Assembly (NCBI RefSeq): GCF_033115175.1
Contig: NC_084850.1
Coordinates: 104,201,439 to 104,265,438 of the forward strand
Direction: 5' to 3'
Source: Lepus europaeus
Lineage: Eukaryota > Chordata > Mammalia > Lagomorpha > Leporidae
Length of the DNA: 64,000 nucleotides
Shown here piece by piece: positions 10,441 through 21,681 of the stretch (positions are counted from its first letter, which is position 1; each line of letters opens with the position of its first letter). The position numbers were made by a program, and so were the translations under genes. The notes beneath the pieces were generated by a model. The model saw only the letters and a program-made list of their open reading frames with translations, was not told the DNA's origin and made no database searches.

Positions 10441-11370
10441 AAAAGAAAAACATACATCGAGCACATGAAATGAGAAAGAAGAGAAAAGGAGAAGGCGAGA
10501 GAAACTCAACTCGCCGCCACCTCATTAGAATCAACCGGCAGCAGGGGAAACTCAGGGCTGAGGGAAAGGAGGAAGCTGGCTCCGCTCGCTGAGCACGCAG
10601 CTTAAGGGCCCTGGAATGGCAGAGAAACGCAACTGCCTGGGTCGGAGCTAGCCCTGCGGAGCGATGGAGGAAGGGAGAGGGCGAGAAAGAGTGGGAACCC
10701 GCGTTCATGGTCATCTCTTCCTCCTCGGTGCTTGAGAAAGTCAGAGAGGCTGAGAACAGGGGGACACGGCCCCCAGCGCACACCCCAGCTGTGGCGTTGG
10801 GAGACAGACACTCTGGCCCCTCATTAGGGCAGTCCCGGCCTTCCACGCTTTGCCATTTTTTTTTTTTTTAAGCTGCCATTTTCCTTTCCTGTTTGGCAGC
10901 CACTCTGAGGGCTGAATGCCCACTCTGCTGCGCTCTGGAAACTTTTCCAGCCGCCTCTGCGATGCTCCTGAAGCAGCTGCCAAGAGGTTAAGAGGCTGAA
11001 ATGGGGCTGGCAGAGAGGCTCCTGTCTCCTGTCATTTGTCCGGAATTATCTGTCTTCCCAGAAAGGCGACGTGATAACCGTTTCTGGAGGATGCGGAGCC
11101 TGTGGCCTGCCTGCCAAAGCCCATCGGCCACCCCAAGATCAAGTCCAGCGTCCCTCCTCCCAACCGCGGGAAGCAGCCAAGCCTGGCTCCTGGGCCCAGA
11201 ACACTGGCTCCATTCACGGGGCGGCCCTGCAGCTGCCTGCTCCCCACCCCGCCCCCCTGCAGAGGACACGCCCCCAGGCAGGCACTGCTAGCCTTGCTCT
11301 GTGCCCTGATGGCTTCATTTCCGGCTTCCCATTCTGCTCTTCCTTTTCTTCGGCTTCTTTTAATTGAGCT
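10441..11370. other. GC-rich unique segment, possible regulatory element
   Basis: About 0.9 kb of non-repetitive, GC-rich sequence with scattered CpGs (CTCGCCGCC, CAACCGCGGGAAGC, ACGGGGCGGCCC) and GC boxes (CACCCCGCCCCCC, CACGCCCCC), in otherwise AT-rich repeat DNA. It is broken only by a T-run at 10857-10870. The open frames across it on both strands do not resemble known proteins. It could be an enhancer, an unannotated promoter or a first exon, or a decayed retrocopy I do not recognise. Confidence 0.4.
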
Positions 11371-11439
11371 GTCACTTTGACACCATAAAAGGCACACATC
11401 TTTAACAAGCTTGATGGCTTGTTCCTGCACGGACTGAGC

Positions 11440-11670
11440 AGCCCTAATCCAAAAACCCGGAATCCAAACTCCACAACATTTTGAGCACTGACATGACGCT
11501 GCTAGCAGACAATTCTGGACGAGGAAGCTTTGTCTCATGCACAAAATTATTCAAAGTATTGGATAAAACCACCTTTAGTCTATGTGTATAAGGTGTAAAT
11601 GGAGCATGAATGAATTTTGTGTTTACATTTGGGTCCCACACTCAAGATAATCTTATTCCATGTATGCAAA
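11440..11670. mobile_element. Ancient DNA-transposon-like repeat (MER class)
   Basis: The sequence CATGCACAAAATTATTCAAA, then CTATGTGTATAAGGTGTAAA, TGAATTTTGTGTTTACATTT and TATGCAAATATTC, is a widespread old mammalian repeat, I believe a nonautonomous DNA element. Exact family not assignable by eye. Confidence 0.45.
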
Positions 11671-11680
11671 TATTCTTTGT

Positions 11681-11930
11681 TTAAAATATTTATTTGAAAG
11701 TCAGAATTACAGAGAGAGAGGGAGAGGGAGAGAGAGACAGAGACAGAGAGAGAACCTTCCCTTTGCTGGTTCACTCCCCAAATGGCCACAATAGCTGGGG
11801 CTGGGCCATGCAGAAGCCAGGAGCCAGGAGCTTCTTCCAGGTCTCCCACATGAGGGCAAGGGTCCAAGCACTTAGGCCATCTGCTGCTGCTTTCCCAGGC
11901 CATAGCAGAGAGCTGGATCTGAAGAGGAAC
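11681..11930 (-). mobile_element. CSINE (antisense, 5' truncated)
   Basis: TAAAATATTTATTTGAAAGTCAG tail side, a GA-rich run, and CATAGCAGAGAGCTGGATCT at the truncated end. Confidence 0.9.
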
Positions 11931-12066
11931 ATAAAAGCTGTTGTGAACAGTCTTGGGCAGCAAAGGGACATGTGCACACTCCTGTTTGCCTGAAGAACCT
12001 ACTTTTCCTGGGGAAGATTAAAGCCATTAAGTCTGGTTCCGAGGCCTTCATCGGAAGCAACGGGGC

Positions 12067-12396
12067 GGGGCTTACACTGTAGCAAAGTGGGTTAAGCCAC
12101 CATCAGCAGCACAGGCATATCTCACCAGTTCGATTCCCTGCTGCTCTACTTCTGATGCAGTTCCCTGCTAATGTGCCTGGGAAAGCAGCGGAAGATGGCT
12201 CAAGTACTTGGACCCCTGCACAAATGTGGGAAACCCGGAAGAAACTCCTGGCTTCTGGCTTGGGTCTGGTCCACCTCAGTCATTGCGACCATTTGGGGAG
12301 TGAACCAGTAGGTAGAAGACCCCCCCCTCTCTCTTTCTCTCTCTCTCTCTCTCCCCTTCTGTAACTTTCAATTAAATAAATAAATCTTTAAAAAAA
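12067..12396 (+). mobile_element. CSINE
   Basis: GGGGCTTACACTGTAGCAAA head, a long (CT)n at 12326-12355, and an AAATAAATAAATC tail. The 11931-12066 stretch before it is unassigned. Confidence 0.92.
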
Positions 12397-15122
12397 CATT
12401 ATATCACAGTATTGCTTTTAAAATATAATTGTAATTTATCTCTTTACATTCCACCAAGGTTTCATGCATTTTTTGTTTAACAAAAATAATACAATAATGC
12501 TACATATTTTTGAGGTATAGTGTAATATTTCAAAACATTCACACAAGTACCGACCAAATCATGGTAAGTAGCACATTTCTATTTCCTCACCACCTCCTTA
12601 TGTTTGGAGTCTCCACGATAGGTTCTCCCAGTTCTTCACAAAATATGTAATGGGTTATTGTGAACTACAGATACCCCACTGTTCTGTGGAACTCTGGCAC
12701 TTTTTCCTTCTGTTTCTGTTTTGCTGCCCATTATCCAATTACTATCCCCCCACCCCTCCCTTTCCCATCCTCTAGTCATTGCTGTTATCCATTCAGATCA
12801 ACTTTGTTTAGCTTTCAGCTAAGAAACAGAACATGCACCTTTGTGTTTCTGTGTCTGGCTTATTTCACATAACATAGCATCCTCCAGTTCCATCCATTTT
12901 ATTGCAAATTACAGAATTCCATCTTTCTTTATGGCTTAATAATATTCCATTGTGTACTTTACCACATTTTGCTGACCCGTTCATCAGTTGATGGACAACT
13001 TGGCCACTGTGAATAGTGCTGCAATGAATCCACATGGGCGTAAAGACACTTCTTTCATATGCTGATTTTATTTTCTTTGGGTATATTCCCAGAAGTGGGA
13101 TAGCTGGGTCACAGGGTAGATCTAGTTTTAGTTTTTTGAAGGACCTCCATACTGTTCTCCATGATGGCTGTACTCATTTGCATTCCCACCAACAACGTAT
13201 ATGAGTTCTCTTTCCTCCATATCCTTGCCAGCATTGTTGTTTTCCATCTTTTTGAAAATCGCCATTTTAGCCATTTTAGCTGGGTTGAGATCATATCTCA
13301 CTGTGATTTTGATTTGCATTTTCCCGACGGCTAGTGATATTAGCATTTCCCATAAGTTTGTTGGCCATTTGTATTTCCTCTTTGGAAAAACGCTTATTCA
13401 TATTATTCATCCACTTTTGAATCGGAGTTTTTGTTGTAGTCATTAACTTTTTTGACTTCTGTGTCTATTCTGAATATCAATCCTTGGCCTGATGAATAGT
13501 TTGAAAATATTTTCTCCCATTTGTGTTTTATTATTTTCTTTGCTATGCAGAAGTTTTTAGTTTGATATAATCCTTTTTGTCCATTTTTGCTTTCATTGTC
13601 TACGCTTTTGGTGTCTTATCCAAAAAAAAAAAATGTTGTCTATATTGCTGTCTTGAAGGGTCTGTTCTATATTTTCTACATTTAGATATTTGACTCATTT
13701 TGAGTTGGTTTTGTATAGGGTGAGTGATGGGTGCCAAGTTTAACTTCCAGCATATGGATACCCAGTTTTGCCAACATCTTTTATTGAAGAGACTCTTTTC
13801 TCCATTATATGTTTTTGGTGCCTTTCTAAGAATCAGTTGGCTGTAGATGCATAGGTTTATTTCTGGGATTTCTATATTGTTCTACTGCCATATATGTCCA
13901 TTTTATGTCAGTACCATGCTGTTTTGAAATCAGGTATTGTGATGCCTCTGGCTTTGTTCTTTTTGTTCAGAATTGTTTTGGCAACCTATATGTGCTTCCA
14001 TATGAATTTTAGAATTGATTTTTTTCTAGCTCCATAAAGAATATCATTGGCATTTTTGTACTGAACCTGTAAATTATTTTTGGTATTATGGACATTTTAA
14101 CAATACCAATTCTTCCAAAGCATGAATCATAGTTGGAAGTGTTTTCGTTTTTATATATTCTTCAATTTACTTCATAAGTGTTTGTAATTTTCATTATGGA
14201 GGTCTTTCACTTCCTTGTTTACATTTATTGCTAAGTATATTTGGTAGTTATGTGAATAAGATTGCTTTCATGATTTTCTTCTCAGAAAGTTCATTACTGG
14301 TATATTAAAATTTCACTGAATTTTGTGTGCTGAATTTGTATTCTGCAACTTTACTAAATTCATTTATTAGTTCTACTAGTCTTGGTAGAATCTATATTTT
14401 TCTACATATAGAATCACACCAACTGCAAACAAATAATATAACTTCCTTCTTTCCTGTTTGTGTGCCTTTTATTTCCTTCTCCTGCCGAATTTCTCTGGCT
14501 TAATCTTCCAGTACTATATTAAGTGTGGCAAGAGTGAACATCCTTGTCTTGTTCCAGATCTAGAAGAAATGCTTTCACCTTTTCCCCATTCAGTATGATG
14601 TTGGCTGTGCGTTTGCCGGATATCCTGTATTGCATTGAGGTATGTTCCTTCTATTCCTAATTCATTCAGGGTTTTCTTATCATGAAGCCATGTTGAATTT
14701 TATTGAATGCTTTTTCTGCATTGGTTGAGATGATTACAGGATTTTTATCCATCCTTCTTATGTGATATGTTACAATTATTGATTTACATGTTTTGAACCA
14801 TCCTCACATTCCCAGGGATAAATCCCACTTCGTCATAGTGAATGATCTTCCTGATGTGCTCTTAGATTCGACTACCTAATATTTTGTTGAGAATTTTTGC
14901 ATCTATGTTACTCAGAAATGTTAGCCTCTAGTTTCCTTTATCTCTTGTCTCTTTGTCTGGTTTTGGTATCAGGGTAATGCTGGCCTTATATAATGAGTTT
15001 TGAAGAGTTCCCTCCATTTTAATTGTTTTGAATAGTTTGAGAAAAATTGATGGTAATCCTTGCTTAAAAGGTTGGTAGAATTCATCCACAAAGCCACCAG
15101 TCCTGGGCTTTTCTTTGTAGCG

Positions 15123-15157
<35 letters not shown>

Positions 15158-15304
15158 ATTCAATCTCAGGTCTGTCCAGGTTTTCTATGATTGCATGGTT
15201 CAATTTTGGAAGGCTACACATACTCAGAAATCTGTTCATTTCTTCTAGGTTTCCCAATATGTTGGCATGCAGTTCTTCACCATAGTCTCTAATGATCCTT
15301 TTTA

Positions 15305-15660
15305 ATTTTTTTTTTTTGTTTTTTAATTTTTGACAGGCAGAGTGGACAGTGAGAGAGAGAGAGACAGAGAGAAAGGTCTTCCTTTGCCGTTGGTTCACCC
15401 TCCAATGGCCGCCGCGGCTGGCGCGCTGCGGCCGGCGCACTGCGCTGATCCGATGCAGGAGCCAGGTGCTTCTCCTGGTCTCCCATAGGGTGCAGGGCCC
15501 AAGGACCTGGGCCATCCTCCACTGCACTCCCGGGCCATAGTAGAGAGCTGGCCTGGAAGAGGGGCAACCGGGACAGAATCCGGCGCCCCGACCGGGACTA
15601 GAACCCGGTGTGCCGGCGCCGCAAGGCAGAGGATTAGCCTGTTGAGCCACGGCGCCGGCC
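15305..15660 (-). mobile_element. CSINE2, young, inside L1 ORF2
   Basis: Begins at the T-run and TTTGACAGGCAGAGTGGAC and ends GGCGCCGGCC. It has many intact CpGs (GCCGCCGCGGCTGGCGCGC) and a perfect 17-bp target duplication, TCTAATGATCCTTTTTA, at 15288-15304 and 15661-15677. Confidence 0.97.
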
Positions 15661-16718
15661 TCTAATGATCCTTTTTATTTCTGTGGTATCAGTTTTAATG
15701 TCTCATTTCTTATCTATGATTTTATTTATTTGGGTTTTCTCTTGTCTTGGTTAGTCTAACTAAAACATTGTCCATTTTAATTTTTCAAAAAATCAGCTCT
15801 TCAGTTGAGTGTCTAGTTTGTTTATTTTTTTCCTTCAACAAATGTTGAGCTTGATTTTTAATTGCTTTTCTAGCTCTTTGAGACACATTGTTAGGTTGTT
15901 TATGCACCCTGTGTTTCTTTTCCCACATGGGTGCTTATCATAACATACCTCTCTCTTAGTACTACTTTTGCTGCATCCTGTAAGCTTTGGCACATTATAT
16001 CTCCACTTTCATTTGTTTCAGGAATTTTTAAAAATTTGTTTCAATGACTTGCAGCTGGTTCAATAGCATATTGTTCAGTCTCGTGTATTTGTGTAAGTTT
16101 TTATTTTAAAATTATTTTATTAACAATAATTATACATAATTATGGGGTATGGTATGACTTTTCTTTGTATCCTGGAAATAGTTTTTAAATTTATTTTAAG
16201 GCATAACAGTGTTTAGCATTTTGCTGTATTAATTTCATACATGGATTTATATATACATACACACACACACACTGATAATGTGGGATTCATGACAATCATC
16301 ATAAGGTGAAGAGAGAAGGGCATACTATCATTTTATAACTTCTGCATTTTTATTGTTGATTTCTAATTTTATTCCATTGTGGCCACAAAAGATCCATATG
16401 ATTTCAATTTGTTTGAATTTGTTCAAACTTGTTTTGTGACCAAATATAAGGTCTATTTTTGAGAGTATTCCATGGGTTGCTGAAAAGACTGTGTTATTCT
16501 GCAGCTGTTGGCGGAAATGTTCTGTAGATGTCTGTTAGGTCCACTTGGTCTATAATGTAATCTAACTCTGATGCTACTTTGTTGTATTTTTTGTCTGTAT
16601 GACTTGATGATCTGTCCATTGATGAAAGTGGGGCATTGCAATCCTCACTATCATTGTATTCAAGCCTCTTTTTCTGCTTACATGTAATAATATTTGTTTT
16701 AGAAAATTGGCTGTTCCT

Positions 16719-16968
16719 GGGGCCAGCGCTGTGGCGTAGCGGATGGGGCTGCCGCCTGGAGCAACAGCATACCATAAGGACACTGGTTTGAGTCCCAGCT
16801 GCTCCACTTCCGATCCAGTTCTCTGCTGTGGCCTGGGAAAGCAGTAGAAGATGGCCCAAGTCCTTGGGCCCCTGTACCCGCGTGGAAGACCCAGAAGAAG
16901 CTCCTTGCTCCTGGATTCAGATTGGCGGAGCTCCAGCCATTGCAGCCAACTAAGGAGTGAACCAGCAT
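16719..16968 (+). mobile_element. CSINE, 3' truncated
   Basis: GGGGCCAGCGCTGTGGCGTA head to GGAGTGAACCAGCA. The CT run and A tail are missing and L1 sequence resumes directly. Confidence 0.9.
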
Positions 16969-17475
16969 TTGGTGCCTGTATGTTTATAATTGTTGCTTCC
17001 TCTTGGTGACTTGATCACTTGATCATTATCTAGTGACTTTCTTTGCATCTTTTTATAGCTTTTGTCTTAAAGTCTATTTTGTCTACGTATGAATACTCTT
17101 GCTCATTTTGGGTTTCCATTTGCATGGAATATCTTGTTCCACCCTTCAGTTTCAGTGTGTGTGTGTCTTTACTAGTGAAATGAGTTCCTTGTAGGCAGCA
17201 AATCATTTCTTTTTATCCATTCAGCCAGTCACTATATTTTAATTGGGGGAATTTAGACTGTTTACATCCAAAGTTATTATTGGTAAGTATAGACTTGGTC
17301 CTGTCTTTCGTTCCACTTTGGGTTTGTTGTAAATATCCTTTGTTCTAGTCCTTCTCTCTTGTTCTCTTCTCTCTTTGTGGTTTGCTGATTTAATGCATTG
17401 ACAAGCTTTTCTCCCAGTCTTGGCTGGAATCAGCTTTCTGGTCTGTTGGGTGTTCCCCAATAAACCCTTTCCCTT

Positions 17476-17995
17476 AAAAAAAAAAAAGGAGGTGCCTTTC
17501 TCTGAAGGGAGGAGAGAACTTCCACTTTGACTATGACCTTGTCTAAATATGATCAGAGTTGACAAACTCGGAAGGCTTCCATAGACTTGCCAACTCATGA
17601 CGGGAGCCTAGAGTGGTTACTGGCGCCATAAACTAGAGTGTCAATTTGTTGGGTCAACAACAGGAGTCACTGTGCACTTGCTCCTCATGTGGGATCTCTG
17701 TCCTTAATGTGCTATACATTGTGATTTAATGCTATAACTAGTACTCAAACAGTATGTTTCACTTTGTGTTTCTGTGTGGGTGCAAACTGTTGAAATCTTT
17801 ACTTAATATATGCTAAACTGATCTTCTGTATATAAACAGAATTGAAAATGAATCTTGATGTGAATGGAAGGGGAGAGGGAGAGGGAAAGGGGAGGGTTGC
17901 GGGTGGGAGGGAAGTTATGGGGGGGGGAAGCCATTGTAATCCATAAGCTGTACTTTGGAAATTTATATTCATTAAATAAAAGTTTAAAAAAATAT
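17476..17995 (+). mobile_element. Rabbit-type L1 3' end
   Basis: From AAAGGAGGTGCCTTTCTCTG through GGAGAGAACTTCCACTTTGA and a G-rich GGGAGAGGGAGAGGG tract (about 17868-17930) to AATAAA at 17975-17980 and an A tail. This G-rich 3' UTR is typical of lagomorph L1. Heavily 5' truncated; orientation is opposite to the older L1 at its left. Confidence 0.92.
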
Positions 17996-18800
17996 ATGCT
18001 GCTAAAACATAATTACAGATGTTTGTATGCATGTGCTTAGTCCTCATACATGTATTTCCTAGTTCTGTCTACAATTTATGACATCCCAGTAGTGATGGGT
18101 ACACTCGCCATCCAGATCTTGATTTCTAAAACCATTCTTTCATAAAAGGAACCAGGGATCCTAGGAGAAATAACTAAGTGTTGGCCTGAGGCAGAGAAAA
18201 TGCAAGATGAGCCTGGAGCTTCTTGTGGCTCCAGAAAGTTAGGAAGTGCTCAAATGAAGATGGGAACATGTCAAAGGTACACAGGAGCCAGTGCGAAAGA
18301 GCTCTCGGTGACCAAAGCTGCAACAATTTGAGCAACAAGTAATAATAGAATTGGATTATAACTGCTCAAATCGAATAAACATGATTCCACACTGGTACAA
18401 ATGACTGAATACATAAAAAGAGAAGGGACAAGTATGCCTTACAGAATTCCAAGTAATATCCACATGGCTATTACCCCTTCTGGAGCTGGAGCTTAAGTCT
18501 CTCATCTGGAGTGTTGGTCTAGACTTAGTGACATTCCCAGAGAGAAAAGAGTACAGAAAGGAGGTAATAGTAACTTTCAAGTAGAGAAAAATGATAAATA
18601 TCACCTTAACCAAAAGACCAAGGTCAAAATCGCCAGTGATAAAAGTTATGTGATATCATGTGATCGTGGTAAATCTGATAGGAAGAGAAGGGAATTTTAC
18701 CTCTGTAGTGTTCTTTCCCAAAACTCATAACTCAGTATCCATTTAGTCATGAGAAATCTACACCACAAAACCCCATACTCAGAGACATTCTGAAACACTT
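17996..18800. other. Unique intergenic DNA
   Basis: No repeat, gene or regulatory signal recognised; open frames are short and look random. Confidence 0.5.
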
Positions 18801-18804
18801 TGAT

Positions 18805-19155
18805 TTTTTTTAATGTGATGGTTAATTTTATGTGTCAATTTAGTTGAGCCATGGTGTCCAGATATTTGATCAGCTTAATTCTGGACATTCCCATGACAGT
18901 GTTTTCAGATGAAATTAACATTTTTATTGATGACTTTTCAGTTAGTAAGTAGATGGCCTACCAGAGTGTAGGTGGGCCTCACCCAGTCAGTAGACAGCTT
19001 TCTAGAACAAGGCTGACTGCCCCTGAGCAACAAGGGGTTCTGTAGGCAGAGCAACCCTTCCCCAAGTCTCCAGTCTGGGCCTACCCTGCAGATTCTGGAC
19101 TCACCAAGCCTGCCAAGTCATAGGAGCGAATTCCTTAAAATGAATCTCTCTCTCT
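18805..19155 (+). mobile_element. Ancient LTR-like repeat
   Basis: Starts TGTGATGGTTAATTTTATGT, has GGTGGGCCTCACCCAGTCAG in the middle, and ends with GGAGCGAATTCCTTAAAATG and CTCTCTCTCTACA. This layout fits an old solo LTR of the ERVL/MaLR kind, but family assignment is from memory of the pattern. Confidence 0.5.
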
Positions 19156-19156
19156 A

Positions 19157-19492
19157 CAGACGCTCCTCAACTTACAATGAGGTTACATCTTGTTCAACTC
19201 ATTGTGAGCTGAAAATATTGTAAGTAAAAAAATACATCTAATGTACCCAACTTACTGGACCTCATAGCTTAGCAACACAGTACAGTGTAGAGAACTGGTT
19301 ATTTGCCTTTGTGATTGTGTGGTTGACTGGGTGCTGGGGCTCCCAGTATCCTACCTCAAATCGTGGGCCCAGTAAAAGATGGAAATTCCAAGGAAGGTTG
19401 CTACTCGATGTGTGTTGCTTTCCTCATCCCATCACAAAGTTGAAAAATTGTTCAGTTGAACCATCCTAAGTTAGGAACGGATGTATATTCAG
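19157..19492. mobile_element. Tigger-like nonautonomous DNA transposon
   Basis: Imperfect inverted ends, ACAGACGCTCCTCAACTTAC on the left and the complement of CCTAAGTTAGGAACGGATGT on the right, with inner repeats of the form ATTGTAAGT/AAGTTGAAAAATTG. It directly abuts the LTR-like repeat on the left. Confidence 0.6.
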
Positions 19493-19494
19493 AG

Positions 19495-19840
19495 TTATGC
19501 AACCCTAACCACAATCCATTTTAAAATATTTCCATCATCTCCAAAAGAAATCGTGTACCCTTTAGACATTAGCCTACTTTGGACATTTTATATAAGTGGA
19601 GTTATGTAATGTGTGGTATTTTATGGCTGGCTTTTTTCACTTAACATAATGTTTTCAAGGGTCATCTATATTGTAGGATACCTCATTCCTTTTGGAGTGA
19701 ATGGCTGAATACTGTTCCATTGTATACATGTATCACTTTTATTTACCCATTCATTGGTTGATGGACATTTTTGGTTATGTCTGCCTTGGGCTATTATGAA
19801 TGATGCTGCTATGAATATTTTGTTTAGTTTTAAGTGATTC
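19495..19840 (-). mobile_element. Old L1 3' UTR fragment
   Basis: Antisense L1 3' region: GTGGAGTTATGTAATGTGTG, GCTGAATACTGTTCCATTGT, CATTGGTTGATGGACATTT. Diverged. The 19841-20225 stretch after it holds a TG-rich run at 20041-20067 and otherwise nothing clear. Confidence 0.75.
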
Positions 19841-20225
19841 AGGATAGCAAAAAGAATATATAGAGAAGGGGTAAATAAAAGATAGGTCAAGCAAATGTGG
19901 CAAATTGTAAAATTGTAAGCAATTGGTGAATCTGAATAAATTCATCTGTTATGTAATGTCTGATAATATTCCTTGTTCTGAAATCTATCCTATGTGAAAA
20001 TAGAAAATATAGCCAATTCAGTTTTTTTTTTCTGAATGTTATGTGTGTGTGTTGTGCGTGTGTGTAACAGGTATGCATTTCTCAGGCCTGGAAATACATG
20101 CATAAGAAATACAATATTTTTTTCTTCCTCTCCTCCCTTCTCCCACCCCCTCTCCTACCTTTGGAGCTGCCACAAAGCAGTCTGATCTGGGGCAGAATTT
20201 CTTTTTCTTTGAGTAAGACTTAACC

Positions 20226-20690
20226 ATCCTAAATATTTATGCACCTAATCAGACAGTCCCAAAATACACGAAGCAAAACCTGATAGAATTCAAAAGCAAA
20301 AATGGACAAATCCACATTTATATGAGAGTATTTCAAAAAGTTTGTAGAAAAGGGAATTAAAAGTTGAGTTTATTTTGGTGCAAAAATTTTTGAAATCCAT
20401 GCATAAAAGAGGTCTTCACAAAGCTCATGAAAAATACGCATTATGCATGGAGCTCAAATTTTTTGCACTAAAAACAAGCATCTTTTCATTCCATTTCTCC
20501 ATGAGCTTTTTGCAATGCCCTCATAGGGAGAGACATCAGCACTCCTCTCGCTGTAGTCAACAGAGCAGGTAGACAGAATCTGCCAAAATACAGGACATCT
20601 TCAGTACAGCGGAAAAGAACATGCACAAGAGTGCAACCACCATACTAACAGAAACTCCTGAGAGCCAGGTACTACCTATAGTTAAAAACT
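20226..20690 (+). mobile_element. Old L1 ORF2 fragment with mariner MITEs inserted
   Basis: AATATTTATGCACCTAATCA on the left and GGTAGACAGAATCTGCCAAA on the right resemble one stretch of L1M ORF2, separated by the MITE block at 20323-20530. Confidence 0.6.
20323..20530. mobile_element. Two overlapping mariner MITE copies
   Basis: One left terminus at 20327 (AGTATTTCAAAAAGTTTGTA) runs into GGTGCAAAAATTTTTGAAAT. A second complete-looking palindrome follows at about 20413-20525 (GTCTTCACAAAGCTCATGAA to CCATGAGCTTTTTGCAATGC). These match the termini of the broken element at 4020-8580. Confidence 0.7.
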
Positions 20691-20734
20691 GAAACACAGA
20701 AACCATGTGCCCAAAAGGTTGTTTTTTTTTTTTT

Positions 20735-20940
20735 TAAAGTTTTTCCTCCAAATGTTTACTTTCATCTACTTAAAAGAGAGAAAGAGAGCGAGCGAGCGAG
20801 CTATCTTCCATCTGCTAGTTCACTCCCCAAATGCCTGCAACAGCCACTTATAGTGAACCAGAAGATGGAAGCTCGCGCTCTCTGCCTCTCCCTGTCTTTC
20901 AAATAAATGAATTTTTTTTTAAAGACTGCATCTACAAATT
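20735..20940. mobile_element. CSINE foldback (antisense then sense)
   Basis: An antisense CSINE 3' end (about 20740-20850) with (GAGC)n at 20788-20801 meets a sense 3' end (about 20850-20935, GAACCAGAAGATGGAAGCTC to CAAATAAATGAA), making a short inverted repeat. Confidence 0.7.
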
Positions 20941-21338
20941 TACTTTTGGAAAAAGGAAATGGAAATAGGAGCTCATGCAAATGGTTCACTATAGATGGCG
21001 GGCAGAAGCAACTGAAGGTGAAAGGGCTAGACATTTTCATACAGTTTTGCGTTTTGAATTCACTGTTGCCTATGTTGGAAATCAGGGTAACAGGAAAACA
21101 TAAATATTTTCATTTTCCTTGTCCAAAAGTAAATCTGTACACTCTGTCTTATTTGTCTTTGAAAGTCTATTTAAATGACAGGGGGCAAATGGCACAAACC
21201 ACCACTGTGAAGGGCACATACACACGCTGGGCTGTGGGGTTATACATCTATTTTCTCCTGCATAGGTATTTTCTATGACAACGTGAACTGCTCTTAAAAT
21301 AAACAAGAAATTTCTACTGTTAACCAATGTACTAGAAA

Positions 21339-21372
21339 AATATCTATCTATCTATCCATATATATATATAAT
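21339..21372. repeat. (TATC)n/(TA)n microsatellite
   Basis: TATCTATCTATCTATCC followed by ATATATATATA. Confidence 0.85.
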
Positions 21373-21405
21373 TGGTAATAAAGCCAGACAAGAGAAGAGT
21401 ATAAC

Positions 21406-21681
21406 TTAAAAAAAAGATTTCCTTTAATTATTTGAAAATGAGAGAGAGAGAAAGAGAGAGAATATCTTCCATCTGCTGGTTCACTCCCTAAATGCCCACA
21501 ACAGCCATTCTGAAGCTTGGAGCCCAGAGCTCCATCCAGATCTCCCATATGCATGGCAGGAGCCCAAGCACTGCTTTTCCCAGGCGCATTAGTAGGGGGT
21601 TGGATCAGAAAGTGGAGCAGTCACATGGGCTGCAGGCACTGCAGGTGACGGCTTAACCTGCTGCGCAATGATGCTGGCCCC
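21406..21681 (-). mobile_element. CSINE (antisense)
   Basis: GAAAATGAGAGAGAGAGAAA at the tail side and CGCAATGATGCTGGCCCC at the head. Confidence 0.92.

Larger units (their letters stand above)
12400..17470 (-). mobile_element. Old L1 (mammalian-wide type), 3' UTR plus much of ORF2
   Basis: About 4.5 kb of L1 excluding later insertions. The 3' UTR side lies at 12400-13500 (complement of CCATTGTGTACTTTACCACA, GGGATAGCTGGGTCACAGGG) and ORF2 at about 13500-17300. Minus-strand translation near 15090-14930 gives reverse-transcriptase pieces such as GFVDEFYQPFK, FLKLFKTIKMEGTL and ASITLIPKPDKE. Stops and frameshifts are frequent, so it is inactive. Split by CSINEs at 15305-15660 and 16719-16968. 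Confidence 0.9.

Noticed and set aside
10307-11544. Overlapping open frames of 170-180 codons in the GC-rich segment
   Set aside because: Frames on both strands are open because stop codons are rare in GC-rich DNA; one starts inside a CSINE and none resembles a known protein.
14928-15650. A 240-codon minus-strand open frame
   Set aside because: It is a fusion of CSINE sequence with a decayed L1 ORF2 fragment, not a gene.
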